A DNA stretch of 53,464 nt, taken from Cyanobium sp. T1B-Tous (GTDB lineage: Bacteria > Cyanobacteriota > Cyanobacteriia > PCC-6307 > Cyanobiaceae). A program made the translations under genes and the position numbers. The notes under the pieces were generated by a model. That model made no database searches, had not been told where the DNA came from, and saw only the letters and a list, made by a program, of their open reading frames with translations. Below, in pieces: positions 36,882-44,408 of this stretch (position 1 is its first letter; every line of letters starts with the position of its first letter). The stretch lies in assembly GCF_024345475.1 (NCBI RefSeq), contig NZ_JAGQBE010000013.1:1-53464 (forward strand), given 5' to 3'.

Positions 36882-38663
36882 ATGGGTGCCATCCGGCTGG
36901 ATCTGATTGGCCGCTACCTGCGGCCCCACCGCAAAGTGGTGCTGCGGGGCATGGCGGCCCTGGTGGTGGTGAACCTGCTGAGCGTCTCGATTCCGCTGCT
37001 GGTGCGGCAGGTGATCGACGACCTCCAGGATGGTTTTGCCCTGCGGGACGTGCTCGCCCAAGCGGGATTGATCGTCGCGCTGGCCACGGCGATGGGGGCC
37101 GTGCGGCTCTACTCCCGCATGCAGGTGTTTGGGGTGGGCCGGCAGGTGGAGGCCGACCTCAAGCAGCAGATCTTCGATCACCTGCTGCTGCAGGAACCCG
37201 GCTGGGTGCAGACCACCGGCAGTGGCGAGGTGATCAGCCGGGCCACCAGTGATGTGGAAAATGTGCGGCGCCTGCTCGGCTTCGCCGTGCTGAGCCTCAC
37301 CAACACCGCGCTGGCCTACGCCCTCACGTTGCCGGCCATGCTCGCCATCGACCCCTGGCTGAGCCTGGCAGCGGTGGGGCTCTATCCGGTGATGCTGATG
37401 GTGGTGCGGCTGTTCGGCGGTCGCATGATGCGCCAGCAGCGGCGCCAGCAGGAGGCCCTTGCCTCCCTCAGCGACCTGATCCAGGAGGACCTCTCCGGCA
37501 TCAGCGCCATCAAGATCTACGGCCAGGAAGCCACCGAGGAGCAGGCCTTTGCGGGACGCAACCGCGTCTATCGGGATGCGGCCCTCAACCTGGCGCGCAC
37601 CCGCAGCACGCTGTTCCCCCTGTTGGAAGGCATCTCCTCGATCAGCCTGCTGCTCCTGCTCGCCTTGGGTAGCGGCCAGCTGGAGAGCGGTCGACTCACG
37701 ATCGGCGACCTGGTGGCCCTGATTCTGTTTGTCGAACGGCTGGTCTTCCCGACGGCCCTGCTGGGCTTCACCCTCAACACCTTCCAGACTGGGCAGGTGA
37801 GCTTGGAGCGGGTCGAGGAGCTGCTGCGGCGGCAACCCCTGGTGGTGTCTCCCCGGGTCCCCCAGGCCCCCGGCCAGCCCAGCCGCGGGGCGGTGGAAGC
37901 CCGTGGGCTCACGGTGCGATACCCCAATGCCCCCAGGCCAGCGCTGGTGGACGTGAGCTTTGCGCTGCAACCGGGGGAACTGGTGGCGGTGGTCGGACCG
38001 GTGGGCTGCGGCAAGACGACCCTGGCCCGGGCCCTGGGCCGCATGGTGCAGGTGGATCCTGGCCAGTTGTGGCTCGACGGCGTCGACATCACCACCCTGG
38101 ATCTGGCCGACCTCCGCGGCCGGGTTGGGCTGGTGCCCCAGGAGGGCTACCTGTTCACCGCCAGCCTGGCGGACAACCTGCGCTACGGCGAACCGGAGGC
38201 GCCGCTGGAGCGGGTGCGCGAAGCGGCGCGCCAGGCCCGGCTGGACGGGGACATCAAGGGCTTTCCGGACGGCTACGACACCCTGGTGGGTGAACGGGGA
38301 ATCACCCTCAGTGGCGGGCAACGCCAGCGCACGGCGCTGGGCCGGGCCCTGCTGGTTCAGAGCCCCCTGCTGGTGCTCGACGACGCCCTGGCCAGTGTGG
38401 ACAACACCACCGCCGCCGAAATTCTGCGCAGCATTCGGGAGGAGCGCTCCCGCCAGGAGACCTCAGCCCAGCACGACGGTCGCACGATCTTGATGATCAG
38501 CCACCAGCTCTCGGCCGCTGCCGCCTGCGACCGGGTGCTCGTGCTCGAAGACGGCCGGCTGGTGCAGGAGGGGACCCACAACGACTTGCTCACCCAGCGG
38601 GGCACCTATCAGCGCCTCTGGGATCGGGAACAGGCCACCGAGCAGCTGAAAGCTGCGGGCTGA
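36882..38663 (+). CDS. ABC exporter, fused membrane and ATPase domains
   Basis: The 593-aa half-transporter has a six-helix exporter domain (residues 15-310) and an ATPase with Walker A GPVGCGKTT (372-380), a Q loop in GLVPQEGYLF, signature LSGGQRQR, and Walker B SPLLVLDDALASVD. It resembles MsbA/multidrug-type exporters; the substrate is unknown. A GTG at 36867 would add five residues. A TAGGTT at 36851 may be the -10. The last codons (QLKAAG and stop) form the first copy of a hairpin repeat. Confidence 0.92.
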   Translation: MGAIRLDLIGRYLRPHRKVVLRGMAALVVVNLLSVSIPLLVRQVIDDLQDGFALRDVLAQAGLIVALATAMGAVRLYSRMQVFGVGRQVEADLKQQIFDHLLLQEPGWVQTTGSGEVISRATSDVENVRRLLGFAVLSLTNTALAYALTLPAMLAIDPWLSLAAVGLYPVMLMVVRLFGGRMMRQQRRQQEALASLSDLIQEDLSGISAIKIYGQEATEEQAFAGRNRVYRDAALNLARTRSTLFPLLEGISSISLLLLLALGSGQLESGRLTIGDLVALILFVERLVFPTALLGFTLNTFQTGQVSLERVEELLRRQPLVVSPRVPQAPGQPSRGAVEARGLTVRYPNAPRPALVDVSFALQPGELVAVVGPVGCGKTTLARALGRMVQVDPGQLWLDGVDITTLDLADLRGRVGLVPQEGYLFTASLADNLRYGEPEAPLERVREAARQARLDGDIKGFPDGYDTLVGERGITLSGGQRQRTALGRALLVQSPLLVLDDALASVDNTTAAEILRSIREERSRQETSAQHDGRTILMISHQLSAAAACDRVLVLEDGRLVQEGTHNDLLTQRGTYQRLWDREQATEQLKAAG

Positions 38664-38717
38664 CCGCGGCAGCTGAAAGCTGCGGGCTGATCGAAGCAGC
38701 TGAAAGCTGCGGGCTGA
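38642..38717 (+). repeat. Three-copy 22-bp repeat, 27-bp period, each with a hairpin
   Basis: GCAGCTGAAAGCTGCGGGCT plus GA occurs identically at 38642-38663, 38669-38690 and 38696-38717, with five-base spacers that differ (CCGCG, TCGAA). The first copy encodes the last residues and stop codon of the ABC exporter. Each copy contains a perfect GCAGCT/AGCTGC stem with a three-base loop. Confidence 0.97.
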
Positions 38718-38718
38718 T

Positions 38719-38734
38719 CTCAACACTTGTTGAG
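38719..38734. repeat. Inverted repeat after the hairpin repeats
   Basis: CTCAACA and TGTTGAG pair perfectly across a two-base spacer. It lies directly after the third repeat copy. No T-run follows; it could be an operator or part of an RNA-end structure. Confidence 0.55.
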
Positions 38735-38744
38735 CAGTTCGGAC

Positions 38745-38764
38745 AAGCCCCGGCGCCGGGGCTT
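38745..38764. repeat. Perfect 20-bp GC-rich palindrome
   Basis: AAGCCCCGGCGCCGGGGCTT reads the same on both strands. It lies between the ABC exporter and the gene at 38800. There is no T-run on the plus side, so it is not a standard terminator for the exporter. It may be a protein-binding site or a strong RNA hairpin end. Confidence 0.6.
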
Positions 38765-38799
38765 AGGTGGAGTCAGTACCCCCGCCCAAGTCCTGCGCC

Positions 38800-39078
38800 A
38801 TGGAGCCCGCTGCCCCATTCACCGGCTGGCCGTACCGGCTGCGCTGCACCCTGACCTTCGGCGACATCTACGGCCAGATCCTGATCTGGATGTTGGTGAT
38901 CTTCGCGAGCCTGGCGGCGGGCCTGGCCCTGATGGGAGCCAGCAAGCCGATCTTCGCCCTGGTGGGGGTGGGCTTGATCCTGGTGCTCTCCCTGCCCTTC
39001 CTGCTCTTTGCCTTCACCACCACCCTGCTGAACCACATCGCCTTCGAGCCCGACGCAGCCGCAAAAGAGGCCACCTAG
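38800..39078 (+). CDS. Small membrane protein (92 aa), unknown
   Basis: Starting at ATG 38800 ([18 protein letters not shown]), the product has two hydrophobic helices, [19 protein letters not shown] and [20 protein letters not shown], and a short acidic tail. The N-terminus ([17 protein letters not shown]) looks conserved and may face the cytoplasm. No function is known to me. It lies upstream of msrA on the same strand; a TAGGTG at 38764 overlaps the palindrome. Confidence 0.7.
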   Translation: MEPAAPFTGWPYRLRCTLTFGDIYGQILIWMLVIFASLAAGLALMGASKPIFALVGVGLILVLSLPFLLFAFTTTLLNHIAFEPDAAAKEAT

Positions 39079-39081
39079 GCT
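39076..39081 (+). promoter_or_regulatory. Putative -10 element (TAGGCT) for msrA
   Basis: TAGGCT begins 29 bases before the msrA GTG and overlaps the stop codon of the upstream gene. Its sequence and distance match those before the pentapeptide and peroxiredoxin genes. Confidence 0.33.
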
Positions 39082-39104
39082 CGGATTTCTTCAGCAGAGG
39101 GCCT

Positions 39105-39803
39105 GTGTTCGGGCTGTTTCAGACCGCTCCCCAGACCCAGTCCACCCATGCGGTGCTGGGAACAGCGATTGATGCCCCGGTCCGGGAGGGTCAGGGCGAA
39201 GCGGTGTTCGGCTGTGGCTGTTTCTGGGGGGCTGAAAAGGGGTTCTGGCGCCTGCCCGGGGTGGTGACCACCGCGGTGGGCTACGCCGGGGGCTCCCTGG
39301 ACAAGCCCACCTACCAGCAGGTCTGCTCCGGCAGCACGGGCCACAGCGAAGTGGTGCGGGTGGTGTGGGACACCACGCGGATCGACTTCAGCGACCTGCT
39401 GAAGCTGTTCTGGGAGTGCCATGACCCCACCCAGGGCAATCGCCAGGGCAATGATCGCGGCAGCCAGTACCGCTCGGTGATCTACGTGGACGATCCGGCC
39501 CTGCTCGCCCAGGCCCAAGCCAGCCAGGCGGCCTATCAGGTGCTGCTGGGCCAGGCGGGCTACGGCCCCATCACCACGGAAGTCCTCACCCACCAGACCC
39601 TCTGGTACGCCGAGCCCTATCACCAGCAGTACCTGGCCAAACCGGGCAGCCGTCCCTATTGCTCCGCCCAGCCCAGCGGCCAGAGACTGGGCTCCTTCGA
39701 CGGGGCGGCCTACAAGCTCGATCCCCGGGTGTGGGAGGCCTACGACTGGACGGTGGCCCACTGCGTGCTGCGGGGTGACAATGCCCCCATCCAGCTGGCC
39801 TAA
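39105..39803 (+). CDS. msrA: Peptide methionine (S)-S-oxide reductase MsrA
   Basis: The 232-aa product has the catalytic [13 protein letters not shown] (Cys39 in GCFWG), [22 protein letters not shown] and [19 protein letters not shown], all diagnostic. It repairs S-form methionine sulfoxide in proteins. The first ~25 residues are a variable extension. GTG 39105 is the likely start. It is followed four bases later by a lysozyme-inhibitor-like gene, probably in one transcript. Confidence 0.95.
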   Translation: MFGLFQTAPQTQSTHAVLGTAIDAPVREGQGEAVFGCGCFWGAEKGFWRLPGVVTTAVGYAGGSLDKPTYQQVCSGSTGHSEVVRVVWDTTRIDFSDLLKLFWECHDPTQGNRQGNDRGSQYRSVIYVDDPALLAQAQASQAAYQVLLGQAGYGPITTEVLTHQTLWYAEPYHQQYLAKPGSRPYCSAQPSGQRLGSFDGAAYKLDPRVWEAYDWTVAHCVLRGDNAPIQLA

Positions 39804-39806
39804 GCG

Positions 39807-40154
39807 ATGCCGGTGTTGCCCCTCCCACCCCTCCTGCCACTCCTGGCCTCCCAGTTGCTTTCGCTGCAACCGCTGGGTCCCAGCTCCCTGGCGATGGGAT
39901 CCCCCTGGTGGGAGGACTACGGCATCACCGAACAGTTCCTCTGTCCCGATCAACGCCGGGTGACCCTCGAGCGCAATGACGCCCAGGCCTCGCTGATCGC
40001 CGGCAGGTTCCGCTCCACCCTGTTCCGGGAAGCCTCCGACCTGCCCGGCCTGCGCTACCGGAATGAGCAGATGACCCTGATCCTCAAGGGAGACGTGCTG
40101 ACCATGGAGCAGCTGTCACGTCGGTTGGAGTGCCTCCGCACCGAGCAGGTCTGA
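39807..40154 (+). CDS. Secreted MliC-like (C-type lysozyme inhibitor fold) protein
   Basis: The 115-aa product starts with a hydrophobic Pro/Leu signal segment. The mature part runs FLCPDQRRVTLERND, ASLIAGRFRSTLFRE, GLRYRNEQMTLILKGD and LECLR. Two Cys (46 and 109) at the ends of the domain and the LRY...LILKGD core resemble the MliC/PliC fold. A true inhibitor role is unproven, since cyanobacteria carry diverged copies. It sits between msrA and a small membrane protein, all closely spaced. Confidence 0.65.
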   Translation: MPVLPLPPLLPLLASQLLSLQPLGPSSLAMGSPWWEDYGITEQFLCPDQRRVTLERNDAQASLIAGRFRSTLFREASDLPGLRYRNEQMTLILKGDVLTMEQLSRRLECLRTEQV

Positions 40155-40157
40155 GCG

Positions 40158-40340
40158 ATGTCTCCGTTGCCCGATCGGGTGGTGATTCTGGGATTGCTGA
40201 TCACCCTGGGCGTCTGCTTCGCCCTGGTGTTCTGGAGCGTCAAGCTGAACCCGCGGCCCGAACCCCAGCTGCAGTGGCGTGAGGGTCCCTCGGCCCAGGT
40301 CGGGGGCTGGCAACCTGGGGCCAGCCCTGCCCTGCTGTGA
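40158..40340 (+). CDS. Small single-helix membrane protein (60 aa)
   Basis: The product MSPLPDRVVILGLLITLGVC begins with one membrane helix (VVILGLLITLGVCFALVFW, quoted in part) followed by a hydrophilic Pro/Gln/Gly-rich tail. No family is recognised. It starts three bases after the MliC-like gene and overlaps the next start by four bases (GTGA), which supports translation in this frame. Confidence 0.65.
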   Translation: MSPLPDRVVILGLLITLGVCFALVFWSVKLNPRPEPQLQWREGPSAQVGGWQPGASPALL

Positions 40341-40699
40341 CTGAGCCCGATCGACCGAAACGCGCGGTGAGCCAGCCAGGGGGGAATCCCCGGCAGCTGC
40401 ACCCCCTGCCGAAGGGGCTCGTGGAGCTCTACGGGCTGCTGGCGGTGCTGTTTGTGCTGGTGCCGGAGTGGATGGCGGGCGGGGCCCTGCTGGGCTTCAC
40501 GGGCAGTCGCCAGGGGTCCAACCTGCCAGCGGAGGCCGCCGCCTGGCAAAAGCTGCCCGAGTTGCGGCTGGCCGGCATGGCCGTCGCCGAGCTGAGGCTG
40601 TTGGCCCGCCAACTGCGCATTCCGGGCTACGCCAGGCTCAACCGGGACCGGCTCACCGGTGTGCTGATTCGCCGGCTGAAACGGCGCAAAGCGTTGTGA
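40337..40699 (+). CDS. Membrane protein with C-terminal Rho-N/SAP-like helices
   Basis: From GTG 40337 the product is 120 aa. A hydrophobic segment (LVELYGLLAVLFVLVPEWMA) is followed by a loop and a C-terminal AVAELRLLARQLRIPGYARLNRDRL-type segment ending RRLKRRKAL. The latter resembles the helix-extended-loop-helix of SAP or Rho N-terminal domains, which bind nucleic acid. Function is unknown. It is the last gene of the msrA cluster; tRNA-Pro follows 14 bases later. Confidence 0.7.
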   Translation: MTEPDRPKRAVSQPGGNPRQLHPLPKGLVELYGLLAVLFVLVPEWMAGGALLGFTGSRQGSNLPAEAAAWQKLPELRLAGMAVAELRLLARQLRIPGYARLNRDRLTGVLIRRLKRRKAL

Positions 40700-40713
40700 T
40701 AGCTTCCTTCTGC

Positions 40714-40787
40714 CGGGGCGTAGCGCAGCTTGGTAGCGCACCACTTTGGGGTAGTGGGGGTCGCAGGTTCAAATCCTGTCGCTCCGA
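40714..40787 (+). tRNA. tRNA-Pro (anticodon GGG)
   Basis: The 74-nt sequence folds as a cloverleaf. The acceptor CGGGGCG pairs with CGCTCCG (one G-T), with discriminator A. The anticodon stem CCACT/AGTGG has loop TTGGGGT, giving GGG at 34-36. The T loop GGTTCAAATCC is standard. No CCA is encoded. A terminator follows at 40822. Confidence 0.96.
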
Positions 40788-40821
40788 TTTCAAGATCCGG
40801 CTGTTCCGTCAGCACCTCCCC

Positions 40822-40847
40822 ACCGCCCTCCCCAGGGCGGTTTTTTT
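40822..40847 (+). terminator. Rho-independent terminator after tRNA-Pro
   Basis: ACCGCCCT and AGGGCGGT form a perfect 8-bp stem around CCCC, followed by a run of T. It ends the tRNA transcript, and possibly also the msrA cluster. Confidence 0.93.
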
Positions 40848-40918
40848 GTGACGACGTCAGCCCAGGGCTTGGCACATCCGATCGACGCTCCTAGACAGGG
40901 AAATCGATCTCGGCAGGG

Positions 40919-41794
40919 ATGGTTCAGGCTGACGACCTCGACGCCCTCGACCTCCTGATCTGGCTCGGGACGGGAACGGAAGTGGCTCGCCACTGCCACT
41001 GCAACCAGAGCACCATCTCGCGGCGGGTGCACCAGGCCCTGCGCCCCTTTGGCCTCAACCTGATCCGGCGGCAGGGGGAGTGGGCGCTCAGACAGGACAG
41101 CGAGCTGCTGGCCCTCGAGCGGCAGGTGCACCAGCTTCACCGCTTCCTGAAGGGCAGCCCTTTGCGCGTGGATGCCAGCTACCTGGCAGCTCCTTTGCTC
41201 CAGGACATCTCGACGGCATCCCAGGCCTGGATCCAGGGCCGGATCAAGACCATTGGCAGCCATCGCCCCTTGGAGCTGCTGCGCGAGCGGGTCCTGGATG
41301 CCTGGATCACGGGCATGGACCAGGACCTGCCGCAGCTCGATCCCCAGACCTTCTCCCGCATTCGGCTGCTGCGCACCCCCTTGAGGATCGTGGCCGCTGA
41401 AGGCCATCCGCTCCACGGTCAAGGCCAGCTCAGCAGTGCTGACCTGGCCCCCTTTCCGAGACTGGCACCGCGTCCGGGCCAGTATCCGCGGACGGAACGC
41501 CAGATCAAGCGTTTGGACTTCAAGCCGCCCTTGCACCTGTCACCGGCACGGCACTACGGCCCCGACCTGACCGGCGCACCTCCTTTGGCTCTGCATTACG
41601 GCACCGCCATCACCCTGCTCCACCAACCGAGCCAGCAACCACTCGACTTCAGCCTGAACGTGGACAGCCAGGTGAGCCTGGTGGTGCGCACCGACGTGCT
41701 GGAGCAGCCTGGCGTGGCCCTACTGCTGGATCGGCTGCAAGCCCAGTCCCAGCTCCTGGCAACAGGCAACGATGCGGTGAGGCTCGCGGCCTGA
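40919..41794 (+). CDS. LysR-like transcriptional regulator
   Basis: The 291-aa product has an N-terminal winged-helix segment (LLIWLGTGTEVARHCHCNQSTISRRVHQAL, quoted in part) that aligns with LysR DNA-binding domains but is atypical. A linker helix and a periplasmic-binding-like effector region follow (LELLRERVLDAWITG; LRIVAAEGHPLHGQG; SLVVRTDVLEQPG). I recall similar atypical LysR proteins in picocyanobacteria. No divergent target gene adjoins it, so the regulon is unknown. TAGACA at 40892, 27 bases before the ATG, may be the -10. Confidence 0.78.
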   Translation: MVQADDLDALDLLIWLGTGTEVARHCHCNQSTISRRVHQALRPFGLNLIRRQGEWALRQDSELLALERQVHQLHRFLKGSPLRVDASYLAAPLLQDISTASQAWIQGRIKTIGSHRPLELLRERVLDAWITGMDQDLPQLDPQTFSRIRLLRTPLRIVAAEGHPLHGQGQLSSADLAPFPRLAPRPGQYPRTERQIKRLDFKPPLHLSPARHYGPDLTGAPPLALHYGTAITLLHQPSQQPLDFSLNVDSQVSLVVRTDVLEQPGVALLLDRLQAQSQLLATGNDAVRLAA

Positions 41795-41801
41795 CAGCCA
41801 C

Positions 41802-42065
41802 CTAGCCCAGCCGGGTGGCCACCTTGAGCCGTTCCAGCCAGCGATTGACCCGGCGCCTCAATCGCGGCGGCACCTCCTGGAGCAATTGGCCCAACTCATG
41901 GGCCGCCAAGCGCCTGAGGTCGCGCACATCCACACGCCACAGGCCTTCGGCCTCCCGGATCAACCGGGCCCAAGTGCGCACGGACTGCCAGCGGAGCAGC
42001 CGCTGCTGCGGCCCCCCGACCACCCGTAGCACCCGGAATCGAACCCGACTGGCCATGGCGTCCAT
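41802..42065 (-). CDS. Hypothetical basic protein (87 aa)
   Basis: From ATG 42065 the product reads MDAMASRVRFRVLRVVGG, followed by a Trp/Arg/Leu-rich helical region (WRVDVRDLRRLAAHELGQLL; RRRVNRWLERLKVATRLG). It is strongly basic and has no signal. No family is recognised. It converges with the LysR-like gene and lies downstream of the exonuclease gene on the same strand, separated from it by 100 bases in which I see nothing certain. Confidence 0.58.
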   Translation of the reverse strand: MDAMASRVRFRVLRVVGGPQQRLLRWQSVRTWARLIREAEGLWRVDVRDLRRLAAHELGQLLQEVPPRLRRRVNRWLERLKVATRLG

Positions 42066-42165
42066 GGCGACGATCCCACCAGCCTGTGCCACCCCCTGGC
42101 AAAAGACAGGAACGCCCCGGCAGGCTTCGGAGATTGGAAGAAATTCGGTGGAGCGGTCCGGAGCC

Positions 42166-43020
42166 TCAGGCCGCAACCCCATCCAGTTCGACCCGTTGCA
42201 CCGGGAAGGGCAGGGCCTCGGCCTCCCGCGCACTGAGGCGACGGCTCCAGGCCCCCCGCACGGGATCATTCCAGCGGAACCCCGCCTCCTTGGCCCGATG
42301 CCGCTCCGCGTAGGAGAGGTTGGCGCGGAACAGCAACCTGGGCTCCAGGGCGGCCACCAGCAACGGCTCGAGATCGCTGCAGCGCTCCAGCACCTGCACC
42401 AGATAGGTGCAGTCGGTGAGAGCCCGGTGGGCGGCCCACACCGGCACGCCATAGGCCAGGGCCAGATCCCGCACCGAAGGGGCGGCCCGCAGCTGGCGCT
42501 CCGCAGGCCAGTGGATGTCGTCCATGGAGCAAATCCAGGGTTTGGTGATCGGAGGCAAGGGGTCGAAACCAAACCATTGGGCGTCGAAGGCAGCGTTGTG
42601 GGCCAGCACCGCATCACAGGCGTCCAGTAGGGCCTGAAAATGGGCGAGGCCGGCCTGCCAGGGTTGGGGCAAGCGGCTGACGGCCGCCGGAATGCCATTG
42701 ACGTGCTGGGCTGGATTGGCGAGGGCCGGCAGCAGGAACGACACCTGGCTGAGCACGGCACGGGTGGGCACATGGAACAGCACGGCCCCCAGCTCGATGC
42801 ACTGGGCCGAAGCCGGTTCCAGGCCTGTGGTCTCGGTATCGAGAATGAGCAGGGTGGTGGGGGCGAGCCGTCCCGTCTCCCCGCGGGCGGAGAGGGGGGG
42901 CAATTGGGGCTCGCGCTCGGGCTTGCCGGCAGGGCTGCGCTCTTCAGCAGGCGCCGGCGCCAGGCTCAGCAGGTCGCTCTGTTGCCAGAGGCTGGGCTGT
43001 TCCTCGATCGGGCCGCTCAC
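42166..43020 (-). CDS. DEDDh 3'-5' exonuclease (DnaQ-like) with extra C-terminal module
   Basis: The 284-aa product has exonuclease motif I LILDTETTG near residue 58, motif II around HNAAFDAQWFG and the motif III His-Asp in AHRALTDCTYLV. An 50-residue disordered start precedes it. The C-terminus (AERHRAKEAGFRWNDPVRGAWSRRLS, quoted in part) resembles the KxxAKxxGxRWdxxxxxW module seen in DUF5710 and some nucleases. It may proofread or act in repair; it is not certain to be the replicative epsilon subunit. It is divergent from the peroxiredoxin gene. Confidence 0.86.
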   Translation of the reverse strand: MSGPIEEQPSLWQQSDLLSLAPAPAEERSPAGKPEREPQLPPLSARGETGRLAPTTLLILDTETTGLEPASAQCIELGAVLFHVPTRAVLSQVSFLLPALANPAQHVNGIPAAVSRLPQPWQAGLAHFQALLDACDAVLAHNAAFDAQWFGFDPLPPITKPWICSMDDIHWPAERQLRAAPSVRDLALAYGVPVWAAHRALTDCTYLVQVLERCSDLEPLLVAALEPRLLFRANLSYAERHRAKEAGFRWNDPVRGAWSRRLSAREAEALPFPVQRVELDGVAA

Positions 43021-43084
43021 GGATGCCAGGGACTGCTGGCCCCATCGTCCCAGCCCGATCCGCCGCAGGCCAGAGGGGCCTGCT

Positions 43085-43090
43085 TAGGCT
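43085..43090 (+). promoter_or_regulatory. Putative -10 element (TAGGCT) for the peroxiredoxin gene
   Basis: TAGGCT begins 30 bases before the ATG at 43115, in the 94-base gap between divergent genes. It matches the hexamers and spacing seen before other genes here. Confidence 0.38.
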
Positions 43091-43114
43091 GATTGACCAA
43101 CCCGTGATTGGGGC

Positions 43115-43570
43115 ATGGGCCTAGCCGCCGGAGACCGAGCACCGCTGATCGCCCTGGGAGATCAGAACGGCGTCGAACGCCGCAGCGACCAGTTGGCCGG
43201 CAAGGCCCTGGTGCTGTTCTTCTATCCCAAGGACGACACCCCGGGCTGCACCGCAGAAGCCTGCGCCTTCCGGGACAGCTATGCGGACCTCCAGGCCCTG
43301 GGCGCCGAGGTGTGGGGGGTGAGCGGCGACGATGCCGCCAGCCACCAGCGCTTTGCCAGCCGCCACAACCTCCCCTATCCCCTGCTGGTGGATCGGGGCA
43401 ACCAGTTGCGCAAGGCCTTCGGCGTGCCCGGGGTGCTGGGTCTGTTGCCCGGACGGGTCACCTACGTGATCGATGGCGACGGAGTCGTCCGCCATGTGTT
43501 CAACAACCTGCTGGACGGTGCTGCCCACCGCAACGAAGCCCGCGCCGCCCTGCAGCGGTTGGGCCTCTGA
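43115..43570 (+). CDS. Peroxiredoxin of the Bcp/PrxQ type
   Basis: The 151-aa product has FFYPKDDTPGCTAEACAFRD, with peroxidatic Cys45 and resolving Cys50 five residues apart, the PrxQ arrangement. It reduces hydrogen peroxide and organic peroxides, normally using thioredoxin. VTYVIDGDGVVRHVFNN closes the fold. Cyanobacteria usually carry several PrxQ paralogues. The DUF1350 gene starts two bases after its stop. Confidence 0.94.
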   Translation: MGLAAGDRAPLIALGDQNGVERRSDQLAGKALVLFFYPKDDTPGCTAEACAFRDSYADLQALGAEVWGVSGDDAASHQRFASRHNLPYPLLVDRGNQLRKAFGVPGVLGLLPGRVTYVIDGDGVVRHVFNNLLDGAAHRNEARAALQRLGL

Positions 43571-43572
43571 CG

Positions 43573-44298
43573 ATGGCGCAGTGGCGCCAGCGGGGCGACA
43601 TCTGGCAGCTTGAGCCCAGCGGCCGCCCCCGCGGCACCGTGGAGTTCATCGGTGGCAGTTACCTGGCGGCCACACCCCAGCTCAGCTACCGGCGGCTGCT
43701 GGAAGCCCTCGCTTCCCGCGGCTGGCGGATCCGGGCCTGGAGTTATGTGCCCGGCTTCGACCACCAGGACCAGGCCAACACCGCCTGGCGGCGTTTTCGC
43801 CAACTGCGGGACGGGGACCTGGCCGAACCCGTTCTGCGTCTGGGCCACAGCCTGGGCTGCAAGCTCCACCTGCTGGCCCCCGACGGCGGCCGTGCCTGCG
43901 ACGGCCTGGTGGCCCTGAGCTTCAACAACTTCTCCGCCGAGCGCTCCGTGCCCCTGCTCGCGGAACTGGGACAGCAGTTCAACTTTCGCAGCGAGTTCAG
44001 TCCGTCGCCGGAAGAAACCCTCCTGCAGGTGGCGCGCAGCTACCGGCAGCCGCACAACCTGCTGGTGCGGTTCCAGCGGGATCAGATCGATCAGAGCAAG
44101 CGGCTCCTGGCTGTGCTGCAGAGCCGAGCCGGGGATGGCAGCCGGCTCACCGAGCTGCCAGGGGACCATCTGGCCCCAGCCAGCGCCGGGCTGCGCCAGA
44201 ACCTTCTGGGCAACTGGGCTGACGATCCCAGCCGCCAGCGAGCCCTGGAGCGAATCGCCGACACGATCGATCACGCCCTACCGCCTGCCTGCGCTTGA
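43573..44298 (+). CDS. DUF1350 family protein (alpha/beta-hydrolase-like)
   Basis: The 241-aa product has VEFIGGSYLAATPQLSYRRLLEAL (quoted in part), YVPGFDHQDQAN, RLGHSLGCKLHLL and ALSFNNFSAERSVPLL. These match DUF1350, found in cyanobacteria and plant chloroplasts. GHSLG resembles a hydrolase nucleophile elbow, so an esterase or lipase-like activity is plausible but unproven. It begins two bases after the peroxiredoxin stop and is probably coupled to it. Confidence 0.88.
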   Translation: MAQWRQRGDIWQLEPSGRPRGTVEFIGGSYLAATPQLSYRRLLEALASRGWRIRAWSYVPGFDHQDQANTAWRRFRQLRDGDLAEPVLRLGHSLGCKLHLLAPDGGRACDGLVALSFNNFSAERSVPLLAELGQQFNFRSEFSPSPEETLLQVARSYRQPHNLLVRFQRDQIDQSKRLLAVLQSRAGDGSRLTELPGDHLAPASAGLRQNLLGNWADDPSRQRALERIADTIDHALPPACA

Positions 44299-44408
44299 GG
44301 GAGCCGGTCGGCAGGCCGTGGAATGGCCATCTGTGGCAGCGCTGGTTCATAGTGAAGAAGGGATACCAGGTTCCGTTCTGCGAACTGGCTGTTCCAGGGA
44401 TCAACACC

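Noticed and set aside
38642-38717. Possible CRISPR array
   Set aside because: Only three copies, spacers of five bases, each repeat contains its own hairpin, and no cas gene is present.
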